64,000 nt of DNA from JAPOUP01 sp965199865 (GTDB taxonomy: Bacteria > Pseudomonadota > Alphaproteobacteria > Rhodobacterales > Rhodobacteraceae), in the NCBI GenBank assembly GCA_965199865.1, contig CBDATU010000019.1, forward strand, positions 62,001 through 126,000, written 5' to 3'. This document shows, one piece after another, positions 9,401 through 18,012 of this stretch. The number at the start of each line of letters is the position of its first letter. Positions within the stretch are counted from its first letter, which is position 1. A program made the position numbers and the translations under genes. The notes below the pieces were generated by a model. It was given only the letters and a program-made list of their open reading frames with translations, was not told where the DNA came from and did no database searches.

Positions 9401-10233
9401 CCTTTCCGCAGCAGATGGCGCTGGTTGACAGCGCCGCGCGTGCGGTGATGCAGCTTGACGAGCCGGAGGATCTTAATCCGGCAGCGGCCCGGGCGAGGGC
9501 GGGGGAATCCGCCATACGCGTTTTTGGCTCAAAGCCGGGCGCCTATGGAGCCGGACTTCAGGCAATGATCGACGAACGGCTCTGGAACGACACCAAGGAT
9601 CTTGCGGACGCCTATCTGGAGTGGGGCGGATATGCTTACGCTGCCGGTGAGGAGGGACGCAAGGACCGTGCAGCCTTTGAAGCGCGTCTCAGTCAGGCGG
9701 AGGCCATTGTCCAGAACCAGGACAACCGGGAACACGATCTTCTGGATTCAGATGATTATTACCAGTTTGAAGGCGGCGCGGCGGCGGCGATCAAAACCCT
9801 GCAGGGCCGGGACAGGCCCATCTACCACAACGACCATTCGCGTCCCGAGCGACCTGTCATCCGTACCCTGGACGATGAGATCGGGCGGGTGGTGCGGAGC
9901 CGGGTGGTCAACCCCAAATGGATAGCGGGGGTTAAGCGCCACGGCTATAAAGGTGCGTTTGAAATCGCAGCCACGGTGGATTATCTCTTCGCATTTGCGG
10001 CAACCACGGGAGCTGTGCGGGACCATCATTTTGATCTCGTGCATGCTGCATTCCTGGAGGACGAGGAAACCCGAAAGTTCATTGAGATCCACAACCCTTC
10101 CGCGCTCAGCGACATAGTCGAAAGGCTTTCGGAAGCCATTGACCGGAACCTATGGGTGCCGCGCTCGAATTCGGCGCGTATATTGATTGACTGGCTGTGC
10201 AACCATGGAAAACAGCGGGACGATGAGGCCTGA
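6463..10233 (+). CDS. cobN: Cobaltochelatase large subunit CobN
   Basis: The 1256-residue large subunit of the aerobic ATP-dependent cobaltochelatase, which inserts Co2+ into hydrogenobyrinic acid a,c-diamide with CobS and CobT in the cytoplasm. The N-terminus MHLLAATPGAIDDGTDPVDL and the run AADTELAALSQAR are typical CobN. The chelatase core contains HWGAHAIVHMGKHGNLEWLP near residues 560-580. Length equals the family norm and no frame break was found. It is the last gene of the cbt-cobW run; cobS and cobT are not in the window. Its stop lies 4 bases from the convergent transglycosylase stop. Confidence 0.96.
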   Translation: MHLLAATPGAIDDGTDPVDLGQTPAEIVFLSAADTELAALSQARVELNARPSLRLASLNHLRHPMSIDLHIENCASKSRLVVARVLGGLGYWRYGAEQYASRLEEAGVPFALLPGDDRPDPELRALCTVSDRDCDALWSYLVEGGPENSANFLRYARWMLSVPQERSGFQHRPVQCRPLLRAGLYWPGEGEADLDMVRGAWSPGAPVVPIIFYRALVQGAGLNPINRLTRSLLRRGLNPLPVFVASLKDPVSAATLDHLFQEVPPSVILNCTSFAVGSPHGDGSRNNPLCSKMANGSSVFQVMLSSAAEDVWEQGLAGASARDIAMNVALPEVDGRVFSRAVSFKGEAFFDEATECSIATYRARGDRIDFVAQLAGNWARLRRCRPQDRRVAVVLANYPNRDGRLANGVGLDTPASVVGVLKALSEHGYRVCGAPSDSDALMQEILSGPTNWLTDRAVRSGGESLPLNVYRQHYSKLPLEVKERIEARWGAPESDPFFVARELPGEDPDRHGAFRLSILKFGNIAIGIQPARGYNIDPTETYHSPDLVPPHSYLAFYFWLRVHWGAHAIVHMGKHGNLEWLPGKALALSECCLPEAALGPMPHIYPFIVNDPGEGTQAKRRAQAVIIDHLTPPLTRAETYGPLRDLEALVDEYFEAAGVDPRRIDYLRREILTLTAATGLDADAGLSGNDDETDLAKLDAYLCELKEAQIRDGLHVFGASPTGNAARDILIALARVPRGDGKGRNASLLRAMAEDVGLSIDPLDCDMSAQALEKPGSLANLSADPWRSNGDTVERLELLAQSVLRDGGWKDAGPGPGTTAVLDEMETVFAPAVAACGPSEMNGLLEALSGRFVVPGPSGAPTRGRPDVLPTGRNFYSVDSRAVPTPAAWALGWKSACLLIEKHLQIHGDWPRAMLVTAWGTANMRTGGDDIAQCLALMGVSPQWDGMSRRVTGFQIIPVNALGRPRVDITLRVSGFFRDAFPQQMALVDSAARAVMQLDEPEDLNPAAARARAGESAIRVFGSKPGAYGAGLQAMIDERLWNDTKDLADAYLEWGGYAYAAGEEGRKDRAAFEARLSQAEAIVQNQDNREHDLLDSDDYYQFEGGAAAAIKTLQGRDRPIYHNDHSRPERPVIRTLDDEIGRVVRSRVVNPKWIAGVKRHGYKGAFEIAATVDYLFAFAATTGAVRDHHFDLVHAAFLEDEETRKFIEIHNPSALSDIVERLSEAIDRNLWVPRSNSARILIDWLCNHGKQRDDEA

Positions 10234-10237
10234 TCGA

Positions 10238-12268
10238 CTATTGCCCCTTGATCAGTCTTGAAATTTCGATGGGAACCGGCTTTCCCTCCAGCCGCGCGCG
10301 ATAGACGATCACGCTTTCCGCTACGCGCATTACATAGTTGCGGGTTTCGCGAAACGGAATGTGCTCGATCCAGTCGACGGCATCGATCCGGCGACTACGC
10401 GGATCTCCAAGATCGTTGATCCAGTGGCGGGCCCGCCGAGGGCCGGCGTTGTAACCGGCAGCGACCAGAGCGACGCTCGTGCCGAGTTCACCGATCAGAT
10501 ATTCCAGATAGGCGCTGCCTAGTGCCATGTTATAGGCCGGATCGGTGGTCAGCCTTTCCCTATCGTAAGCAATTCCGACCTCGGCTGCCATATCCTTTGC
10601 CGTCCCTGGCAACACCTGCATTATTCCACGTGCGTCAGCGGCGCTGATGGCGGTGGGGTAGAATTCGCTTTCCTGTCGTGCGATCGAAAGGACGAGCGCT
10701 TCCGGAGCCCGCAATCGTTCCGGATTCACGCTGAGAAGGGGATAAAGGGCGTTCTGCACCGTTACTCCCTGGCTGGCCGCCTGTTTGCCGACGCGAACGG
10801 CAATGTATGGGTCACGAAGTGACACGGCGTAGCTGGCCAGTGCGTTCAGGTCGTCCGGTCCCATGCTCTCCGCAAGGTGCCTTAGAAACCAGGAAGGCTC
10901 CCATGGCTGATCGGCATGGTGGAACAGAAGGGCTGCCTCCAGCACAGAGCTGGTCAGGAAGGCCCGGCCATGCCAGGATGTGCCATTGGTGCGTCCGGCC
11001 AGGTCACTGTGCATTGGGACGCCCAGCTTTTCCGCCGCTAACAGCCCGTAAAAGCTGGCCTGGTACAGTTGGGCCGCCTCGCGATAGGCTCTTTCCGCCG
11101 CTTCTGCATTCCCGGCCGCGCTCTGCGCCCGCCCTTCCCAATAGCCTGCTTTTCCAAGGCTGATGGCGCTTTGCACCGCTCCCCGGAAGTTCCTGAAATG
11201 CTCTATCGCCCGTGTCGGCTGGTCAAGATAGCGCAGCGCCAGATAGCCGGAAAGCCACTCCAGGTCGGCGTAGTTCGATCCGGAATCGAGATGGTGGCTG
11301 CTTGCCAGACGGTAGGCCTGTAACCCGTTGCCGTCCCGCATCTGCTCCCGCGCAAGCAGGCGTCGCTGTCTGGCCCATGCTTCGGGACGGCCGAGCGACT
11401 CTCGGCTCCTGCTGCTCTCGAGCATGATGCTGACCGCAGCATCGGGCCGGTCTAGCGCGACATTCCACTCCATTCTATCTCTCGCCAGGCCCGGGTCGCT
11501 GGAAAGTTGGCTGGGAAGCGCCCTGACAAGTTCGGCTGCGTCTTTGGCCCGGCGCTGAAGTGCCAGTCTGGCTTCGGCCAGTATTCGGTGCCTGACATTG
11601 ACGCGGGGCAGCATCCGCTGGGCGAAGGTTCTGTCTTTCTGCCAGAGCGCATGGTCGAGCCGTTCAGCGTGGTATGATCTCACTGTCGCCGCATGGCTTT
11701 CAAGAATCGCCTCTTCTTCTTCACCGGACATCGACTGCGATTTCCAGGCATTTTCCAGTTCCATACGCGCTCTGCCGTGCTCTCCGATCCTGGAATAGGC
11801 TTCCGAAAGTCGCATCGAGCCGTGGCTGGTCTGAGGTGGCTGCTGGCTGAAGTAGCGAATCACATCACGAACCGGGGCGTCGTCAGGAATGGAAGCCTCA
11901 CCCTTCCTGCGCAGACGTTTAAGGCCCGGCCAGTCCGCATTGCGGTCGAGAAATCGGAGATAGTCCGAAAAGCGGGCTTCGCTATTACGTAAGCGTTTCC
12001 ATTCAATGATGTCGGCAGCGACTTTGCCGATTCTTCTGGCGGTCGCGGATGCCTGCTCCCAGTCACCGTTCTGCGCTGCGAGAAGTGCTTCCCGCATTGC
12101 ATTCCCAGACCGCTGGCCTTCGGGGCGCGGTACCGGAAGCCTGGATGAGGTCACCGCCAGGTCAGAGCCGGAGTCCGGCTGGGATATCGATCGATCCGTC
12201 TGGGCGTGGACTGATGCAGGCGCTGCCAGCAGGCCCAGCCCAAGCAGGAGTGAAAAAATGACCCGCAC
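10238..12268 (-). CDS. Soluble lytic murein transglycosylase (Slt-type)
   Basis: A periplasmic muramidase-like enzyme (676 aa) that cleaves the MurNAc-GlcNAc bond with formation of 1,6-anhydro-MurNAc. An N-terminal signal peptide (MRVIFSLLLGLGLLAAPASVHA) leads into a long helical, TPR-like superhelix. The catalytic SLT domain lies in the last quarter. The motif ARQESEF places the catalytic glutamate at residue 533, followed by ARGIMQVLPGTA and AGYNAGPRRARHW, both standard for the fold. It faces cobN tail-to-tail and is divergent from dapA. Confidence 0.93.
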   Translation of the reverse strand: MRVIFSLLLGLGLLAAPASVHAQTDRSISQPDSGSDLAVTSSRLPVPRPEGQRSGNAMREALLAAQNGDWEQASATARRIGKVAADIIEWKRLRNSEARFSDYLRFLDRNADWPGLKRLRRKGEASIPDDAPVRDVIRYFSQQPPQTSHGSMRLSEAYSRIGEHGRARMELENAWKSQSMSGEEEEAILESHAATVRSYHAERLDHALWQKDRTFAQRMLPRVNVRHRILAEARLALQRRAKDAAELVRALPSQLSSDPGLARDRMEWNVALDRPDAAVSIMLESSRSRESLGRPEAWARQRRLLAREQMRDGNGLQAYRLASSHHLDSGSNYADLEWLSGYLALRYLDQPTRAIEHFRNFRGAVQSAISLGKAGYWEGRAQSAAGNAEAAERAYREAAQLYQASFYGLLAAEKLGVPMHSDLAGRTNGTSWHGRAFLTSSVLEAALLFHHADQPWEPSWFLRHLAESMGPDDLNALASYAVSLRDPYIAVRVGKQAASQGVTVQNALYPLLSVNPERLRAPEALVLSIARQESEFYPTAISAADARGIMQVLPGTAKDMAAEVGIAYDRERLTTDPAYNMALGSAYLEYLIGELGTSVALVAAGYNAGPRRARHWINDLGDPRSRRIDAVDWIEHIPFRETRNYVMRVAESVIVYRARLEGKPVPIEISRLIKGQ

Positions 12269-12421
12269 GACTTTCAGCTCCTGATTCCCATGAGGTCAGG
12301 CTAGCGGGACAGCCTTTCGAATGTAATTCACAATCTTGGCAAATTCGACCCTACAGGTTAGGAGTCCATGAATTGCCTGCCGGCCATACGGGCGCGGCGG
12401 CTGCGTGATGGGGAGTGAGTG

Positions 12422-13297
12422 ATGATCAAGGGATCGCTGCCGGCATTGGTAACACCGTTCATGAATGGTGAGTTGGACATCGAATCGTTGAGACTGCTTG
12501 TCGAATGGCAGATTGAAAGCGGAAGTGATGGCCTTGTTCCGGTGGGAACGACAGGGGAAAGCCCGACGCTGAGCCATGAGGAACACGACCTTGTCGTGGA
12601 GACCGTGGTGAAAGCCGCATCGGGCCGGGTTCCGGTGGTCGCGGGGGCTGGAAGCAACAGCACGGCGGAAGCGGTTCGACTGGCGCAGGCGGCGGAACAG
12701 GCTGGTGCCGACGCGGTTCTGGTGGTGACGCCCTATTATAACAAGCCCACCCAGGCTGGGCTCGTTGCGCACTTCACTTCAGTGCATGACGCCTGTGGCC
12801 TGCCAATCATCATCTACAACATCCCTCCGCGTTCAGTGGTCGACATGATCCCGGAGACAATGGGACAGCTTGCCAAACTGCCTCGCATCGCGGGAGTAAA
12901 GGACGCCACCGGCGACTTGGCACGAGTGTCGATGCAGCGCCTGGCATGCGGTAAGGATTTCATTCAGCTGTCGGGGGAGGATGCCACGGCGCATGGGTTC
13001 AATGCCCAGGGCGGAGTGGGATGCATTTCCGTGACCGCCAATATCGCTCCAGGGCTCTGTGCCGAACTGCAGGACGCCTGTTCCAATGGAGACTATGCCC
13101 GGGCACTGGAGCTGCAGGATCGCCTAATGCCTCTACATGTGGCCATATTCTCGGAACCCGGGGTTTGCGGCGCGAAATACGGGCTGTCGCTTCTGGGAAA
13201 GTGCGCTGAAGACGTGCGGTCGCCCCTAACAGCGCTCACTGATGGAACCAGGGCGCAGGTTCGTGACGCTATGGTCAATGCCGGAATCCTGGATTGA
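12422..13297 (+). CDS. dapA: 4-hydroxy-tetrahydrodipicolinate synthase
   Basis: Condenses pyruvate with aspartate semialdehyde, the first committed step to lysine and diaminopimelate. The 291-residue (beta/alpha)8 aldolase has all expected sites: GTTGESPTLS (residues 42-51), Tyr132 in IIIYNIPPRS and the Schiff-base lysine Lys160 in AGVKDATGD. The ATG at 12422 is chosen over a GTG immediately before it because GGGGAG sits six bases upstream. It is divergent from the transglycosylase, with 153 bp between them for both promoters. Confidence 0.95.
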   Translation: MIKGSLPALVTPFMNGELDIESLRLLVEWQIESGSDGLVPVGTTGESPTLSHEEHDLVVETVVKAASGRVPVVAGAGSNSTAEAVRLAQAAEQAGADAVLVVTPYYNKPTQAGLVAHFTSVHDACGLPIIIYNIPPRSVVDMIPETMGQLAKLPRIAGVKDATGDLARVSMQRLACGKDFIQLSGEDATAHGFNAQGGVGCISVTANIAPGLCAELQDACSNGDYARALELQDRLMPLHVAIFSEPGVCGAKYGLSLLGKCAEDVRSPLTALTDGTRAQVRDAMVNAGILD

Positions 13298-13407
13298 TCG
13301 GCTTTCGGGCGCCTCACTTGGGGACAGCCTTCCGGTGGTCAGGGGATGCCGATTGACATCGTCCATGATGACCCATTGATTATTCGGGCAGACAGCGGTT
13401 GATCCAG

Positions 13408-13531
13408 GGAATCATCCCAAAGCGGGGACTTTCCGGGGAGAGGATCTGCCGGTAATCCACGATGTTCCGGTTCGGAAGCGGAATCTGATCCCGAACCGAC
13501 CAGGCCGAAGGATTCCGTTGCGTGTGAGTTT
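13408..13531. repeat. Left copy of 124-bp direct repeat (long target-site duplication)
   Basis: This segment is identical to 15478-15601 and lies immediately outside the left end of the insertion sequence. Two further matching bases (AG) at 13406-13407 and 15476-15477 leave the boundary uncertain by 2 bp. IS1634-family elements are known to make unusually long and variable target duplications, which explains the copy. Confidence 0.9.
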
Positions 13532-15477
13532 CTTGAGTTCATACTTTTTCGAACGCAACCCATTGATATAATGGACATCACTCCCGAAAGAGGGCACTAC
13601 TTTCCGGTGGTCCGCACTCTGTCTTTTGGTTCGGGGGCCGTCAGGGATTCGTCCGTGTCACCTTTCGTGTGTAGATGAACGGGGCCCGGTTCCAGTTCAG
13701 CCCCAGGGTCCGGTAGATCTGCCGGGCGTCGGCCGAGGCCGCACTGGGAAGGCCGAATTTCCTCGGGCCCGTCGTTTCGTACAGGATGCTGATCTGCAGG
13801 CCGTTCAGCGCCCGCCGGATGCGGTCGGGGCTCATCCGGTGACCCTGAACCGCCAGCCGCTGGCGCAGATGCTGGAGGCAGCAGAAAGCCATGTAGCAGA
13901 TGGCGATGTGCGCCCGAACCCGGCGCTCCTTCCAGTGCAGGATCGGCCGGATGGCGAGGTCATGTTTGTTGATCCGGAAGCACGCCTCGATTTCCGACAG
14001 CCTGCGGTACTGGATGACCAGGTCGCGCGGGTCGGTCTCCCCACAGCCCCAGGCCACGATCCCCCGAAGCCCGTCCCAGCGGGCCGCCTCGGCCACCTTT
14101 TCCCCGTTCAGGCGGACCTGTCCGTCGGGGAAATCCAGGAACCGGGCGGTGCCACGATTGCCATGCGAGGCCGGCTTCCGGCTTCTGTCCAGGCTGGCGC
14201 GCAGCTTCGCGATCCGGCGTTCCCGGTCGTGGACATCCTTGCGGGCCCGTCGTGATGAGTGGGTGACCACCAACCTGCACTCGCCGTCCTCGATGCACAG
14301 GTAGCGGCCGATCGACCGCGAGCACTCGTCCCGGCCCCATGCGCTGTAGCCGTCCGGATCAAGGATCTTTCGCTTCTGCGCCGCCGGGCGGGACTTCAGG
14401 CGGGCGCCAAGAATGTAAGGCGTCCCACGCTGCCGAAGCGCCGCCTCGTTCTCCCTGCCGATCATCGCGGCGTCGGCCACCACCGTGAAACGCGCCCCGG
14501 CATGACGCCGCTCCAGAGCCTCCAGCGCCGTCACGAGGGTGTTTCCCTCGTAGCTGTTGCCCGGGAACAGCTCGTATCCGACCGGAAGCCCCTCCGGCGT
14601 CACCAGAAGGGCGAACAGAACCTGGATCCGGTGTGGCCTGCCGTCCTTGCTGAAACCCTTGAGCCGCAGATCGTCGTCCCTCTCACTCTCGAAATACAGG
14701 GTCGTCGTGTCGTGGAAGATCGCGGTCAGGGGCTCCGGGAGCAGCGTCTTCGCGGCATCCAGGGACCGCTGGCGGATCGCCTCGATCCGGGCGTCGTCGA
14801 TCAGGTCCATGCAGCGATAGACATAGTTCAGGTTCAGGGACAGTTCCCCATGGCTGTCAAGCTCGCGGACCGTGGCGCGCTTCGAGAGCGGCTGGGCGAT
14901 CCGGGCGAGCGCCAGTTCCCTGATGATGCGGTTGGCGCTCATGCGGCGGGCGCCGAACAGATGGTCCCAGCCGAAGTGGGCGTAAACCACCCCGAAGGCC
15001 TCGCGGACCCCGACGGTGACCCGGCTCTCCTCGCGGCAGTCGGCCAGGTCGACCCCCAGAGGCTCGGGATCCCGTGCCGCCCGCCTGGAACTCCCGATCA
15101 GGTCCGCGAACCGTTTCGGGGAGAACAGGGCCTGCTGGCCGCTGTCCTTCTGCCTGATTTCCTCGATGATGAGGCGTGCGAGGCCTTCAGGCCGCTCGAG
15201 CTGGGCTTCGCTGGTCGCCGTGCCGACATGCCGCAGGACGCGCTGCCGAACCCTGTCGCCATTTCGTACGGACTTGACGATCTGGACCTTCGTGCGGCCG
15301 CCCGCAAGTTTTTTCCTTCGTGCGAACATGGCTGGAGCATATTACGTGCCGGACACGCATGTCAAACGAAAACGACGTCTGGGGCACTACATTGCGACTT
15401 TCGCCGACCGGACCGAAATGAACCCTGTATAGCTGGGTTTCCAGAGTCGGGAGACGCCAAAAAAGTAGGAACTCAAG
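13532..15477 (-). mobile_element. IS1634-family insertion sequence (about 1.95 kb)
   Basis: An element of 1946 bp with one transposase gene on the minus strand. Its ends are inverted repeats: CTTGAGTTCATACTTTTT at the left, and CTTGAGTTCCTACTTTTT when the right end is read inward. That is 17 of 18 matches. Each end abuts one copy of the 124-bp direct repeat. The family assignment comes from the transposase, and the long duplication agrees with it. Confidence 0.88.
13641..15329 (-). CDS. IS1634-family (IS4 superfamily) DDE transposase
   Basis: A 562-residue transposase that cuts and joins the ends of the surrounding element. The catalytic acidic residues fit IFHDTTTLYFE (Asp207), VVADAAMIGRENE (Asp286) and the C-terminal YRRLSEIEACFRINKHDLAI segment (Glu446 or Glu448), the IS4-superfamily layout with a beta-strand insertion before the last glutamate. 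The frame is uninterrupted and the element has intact ends, so it may still be active. Long open frames on the opposite strand are composition shadows. Confidence 0.93.
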   Translation of the reverse strand: MFARRKKLAGGRTKVQIVKSVRNGDRVRQRVLRHVGTATSEAQLERPEGLARLIIEEIRQKDSGQQALFSPKRFADLIGSSRRAARDPEPLGVDLADCREESRVTVGVREAFGVVYAHFGWDHLFGARRMSANRIIRELALARIAQPLSKRATVRELDSHGELSLNLNYVYRCMDLIDDARIEAIRQRSLDAAKTLLPEPLTAIFHDTTTLYFESERDDDLRLKGFSKDGRPHRIQVLFALLVTPEGLPVGYELFPGNSYEGNTLVTALEALERRHAGARFTVVADAAMIGRENEAALRQRGTPYILGARLKSRPAAQKRKILDPDGYSAWGRDECSRSIGRYLCIEDGECRLVVTHSSRRARKDVHDRERRIAKLRASLDRSRKPASHGNRGTARFLDFPDGQVRLNGEKVAEAARWDGLRGIVAWGCGETDPRDLVIQYRRLSEIEACFRINKHDLAIRPILHWKERRVRAHIAICYMAFCCLQHLRQRLAVQGHRMSPDRIRRALNGLQISILYETTGPRKFGLPSAASADARQIYRTLGLNWNRAPFIYTRKVTRTNP

Positions 15478-15601
15478 GGAATCATCCCAAAGCGGGGACT
15501 TTCCGGGGAGAGGATCTGCCGGTAATCCACGATGTTCCGGTTCGGAAGCGGAATCTGATCCCGAACCGACCAGGCCGAAGGATTCCGTTGCGTGTGAGTT
15601 T
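15478..15601. repeat. Right copy of 124-bp direct repeat (long target-site duplication)
   Basis: An exact copy of 13408-13531 directly outside the right end of the IS. Read on the minus strand through the repeat into the left flank, it encodes VRDQIPLPNRNIVDYRQIL and continues to GMIPWINRCLPE and a stop at 13380-13382. The insertion may therefore have interrupted a reading frame. Confidence 0.9.
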
Positions 15602-15964
15602 GATCTGGGTCCCGCTTCTGAGCTTCCGCGCCTCGCTTTCCATGTGTCCAATGCGGTGCCCCTGTCCATTCGCAGCCAGCCAATCCGCAAGATGCTGATC
15701 CCGGATCTGGCAGGGATGATCTACATGCTGTCGGTCATTCGATCACTTCACGTGGTCAGCGGAGTTTTGCCGTGGTCAAGCGCTCAGACGGCGAACCTGC
15801 GGACATTCGGCTGATCTTTCACGCCATGAAGGATGATTCGCGGAAGTTTCCGGAACGCAATTCCCGCCTGGAGCTGCGAGTATCTCGTGCGATTCCATCG
15901 GTTGGCGAATCGATACCGACCGTGCAAGGCCACCCAGGGAGTTTCGCAGGCGTAACGTCACCAT
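15602..15964. other. Gap between the IS and the ion-channel gene
   Basis: 363 bases with no recognisable gene. The plus strand has an open stretch reading ELPRLAFHVSNAVPLSIRSQ then PIRKMLIPDLAGMIYMLSVI, continuing in frame from the right repeat to a stop near 15814. It has protein-like composition but no family resemblance I can name. It may belong to the locus interrupted by the IS. Confidence 0.4.
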
Positions 15965-16408
15965 TCAATCGCGTTCGTTCCGATGCCTGTCCTGAGCCTG
16001 TCTCGCTCGGTACAGCACCTCAAAGAGCACGGCGGCCTGGAGGCCGATCATCAGGAGGCCGTTCACGGCGGCGAATCCCGCCAGCAGCCTCCAGTTCTGT
16101 GGAAGGAGGATGTCGCCAAAGCCAAGTGTCGTGAAGGTGACAATCGAAAAGTAGAAGGCAGCCTCCACCGTTGTGAACAGGTCAAGTGCAAGGAATACCG
16201 CGGTCCACAACCAGATAGCCGCAGTTACAATCAGAAGAAACCAGAGCACCACCGCACAGAACAGCACGAGCATCCTACTCTCGTGCGGCGGGCGCAGGAG
16301 CCAGGTCAGACTTCGTTTCAGCGCTTTCTCCAGCACCATCAACCCGGCGCCTGCGATCAGGGTCGACGCAACGATCAATGCGGTTCCTATTCCAATCTGC
16401 AGGATCAT
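15965..16408 (-). CDS. Two-transmembrane ion channel (Ion_trans_2 type)
   Basis: A small inner-membrane channel subunit (147 aa). A first hydrophobic segment covers about residues 5-25 and a second 47-75. A pore loop with the selectivity filter TTLGFGD follows at residues 93-99, then an inner helix at about 105-130. The filter is a GFGD variant of the potassium-channel GYGD, so K+ is the likely ion. No cytoplasmic RCK or nucleotide-binding domain is attached; the protein ends in a charged tail (RQAQDRHRNERD). It is a standalone gene. Confidence 0.8.
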   Translation of the reverse strand: MILQIGIGTALIVASTLIAGAGLMVLEKALKRSLTWLLRPPHESRMLVLFCAVVLWFLLIVTAAIWLWTAVFLALDLFTTVEAAFYFSIVTFTTLGFGDILLPQNWRLLAGFAAVNGLLMIGLQAAVLFEVLYRARQAQDRHRNERD

Positions 16409-16686
16409 GCCTGGACCTATTCGATCTTCATTGGATGGGTCAGGACTGCCAGTCGGGGGCTGCCTAGACTATTTTTCCGTGGTGGTCTTTCTTCCGGGTA
16501 GGTCGGTGGTTCGAGCACCTGATTCAGGCACTGGATGTCATGATTCCGTTGGCAATTTCAACCAACGGCATAAATCCTCACTGAACCGGTCGGCCATCAG
16601 GGTCGCCGGGTTTACGGCAGCTGTTCAGAACCAGCCGCCAAATCCTCCGTCTGTTTCCTCTTTCCCTGCGTTCAGAAACGGAGGGT

Positions 16687-18012
16687 CTAGTGCAGGTTCG
16701 ATTTCCGAAAGGCTACAGCCAACTTTCCGACGATTTCCGCTATGTGCTGTTCATCGAGGGTGAATGGTGGTGCGAACAGGATATGATCGCCATTCCTTCC
16801 GTCGCGCGTGCCAGACATCGGATAGCAAATGAGCCCGGCATCGAAGGTCTGCCGTTTGATTGTATCGGCGAGTTTGCGGGACGGTTCGAAGGGGGCCTTC
16901 GTTTCACGGTCCTTTACCAGTTCAATTCCCAGAAAAAGCCCTCGGCCGCGGATGTCTCCCACATGGGCGTGCTGCCCAAACTCTACCGACAGGGCTTGCT
17001 GAAGTTTCTCACCCATATCCTTGACCCGCTCCAGCAGTCCGCGGTTCAGAAGTGCTCGGACAACCGCCAACGCACCGGCGGATGCCGTCGGATGGCCGAT
17101 ATAGGTATGGCCGTGCTGGAAGAAGCCTGAGCCGTTCGCGATGGCGTCGTAAATTTTGGCTGTACACAGCGTGGCCCCTACTGGTTGATATCCCGCACCC
17201 AGCCCTTTTGCGATACACAGAATATCGGGCGCAATTCCTTCGTCATCCGCTGCAAAGAGGTGTCCGGTTCGGCCCATGCCACACATGACTTCGTCCAGGA
17301 TCAGCAGAACACCGTACCGATTGCAGATCTCGCGGATGCGCCTGAAATATCCCTCCACGGCTGGGACTGCACCCATGGTCGCTCCAACGACCGGCTCGGC
17401 CATGAAGGCGATGACCCTGTCTTCGCCAAGGCGCAGGATCTCGTCTTCCAGCTCCTGGGCAACCCGCTGCCCATAATCAAAGCTGCTCTCACAATCTGGC
17501 TTTTCGGCATATTCGTAGCAGGGCGCGATGTGCGTGACATCTATCAGGAGCGGCGCGAACTGTTTTCTGCGCCATATGTTTCCGCCAACGGCCAGGGCAC
17601 CAAGCGTATTACCGTGATAGCTCTGCCGACGTGCGATCAGATGTGTCCGCTGTGGCTGACCACGTTCAATATGGTACTGGCGTGCGAGTTTTATGGCGGC
17701 TTCGGTGGCTTCGGATCCGGCGGAGACCAGGTATACACGGTCGAGCTGCCCCGGTGCATGCTGCACGAGGAGGTCAGCCAGCTCCTCTGCGGGCTCCGAG
17801 CTAAAGAACCCGGTATGTGCGAAGGCCAGCTGGTCGAGTTGGTTCTTGATCGCCTGAATGATTTCCGGATCGCCGTGACCGAGGCATGAGACCGCCACGC
17901 CTCCGGAGCCATCGAAATACTGCTTTCCGGCTCTGTCGTAGAGATAGCAGCCTTCGCCGCGCATTGCGATTGGTGGGGTAGCTTTTGTGTGTCGGGGGAA
18001 AATGTGGGACAT
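16687..18012 (-). CDS. Class III (PLP-dependent) aminotransferase
   Basis: A fold-type I omega-aminotransferase of about 441 residues. The N-terminus MSHIFPRHTKATPPIAMRGE is the usual beginning of this subgroup; an in-frame ATG at 18036 would add eight residues. PLP sites are visible: SAGSEATEAAIKLAR (phosphate), LILDEVMCGMGRTG (Asp that pairs with the pyridine nitrogen) and AKGLGAGYQPVGA (Schiff-base lysine). The substrate is not determined; relatives act on beta-alanine, GABA, diamines or taurine. No operon partner is adjacent. Confidence 0.87.
   Translation of the reverse strand: MSHIFPRHTKATPPIAMRGEGCYLYDRAGKQYFDGSGGVAVSCLGHGDPEIIQAIKNQLDQLAFAHTGFFSSEPAEELADLLVQHAPGQLDRVYLVSAGSEATEAAIKLARQYHIERGQPQRTHLIARRQSYHGNTLGALAVGGNIWRRKQFAPLLIDVTHIAPCYEYAEKPDCESSFDYGQRVAQELEDEILRLGEDRVIAFMAEPVVGATMGAVPAVEGYFRRIREICNRYGVLLILDEVMCGMGRTGHLFAADDEGIAPDILCIAKGLGAGYQPVGATLCTAKIYDAIANGSGFFQHGHTYIGHPTASAGALAVVRALLNRGLLERVKDMGEKLQQALSVEFGQHAHVGDIRGRGLFLGIELVKDRETKAPFEPSRKLADTIKRQTFDAGLICYPMSGTRDGRNGDHILFAPPFTLDEQHIAEIVGKLAVAFRKSNLH

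Noticed and set aside
14259..15698. A 479-codon open frame on the plus strand across the IS1634-type transposase
   Set aside because: It is antisense to a clear transposase, with residue content typical of a GC-rich shadow frame and no motifs.
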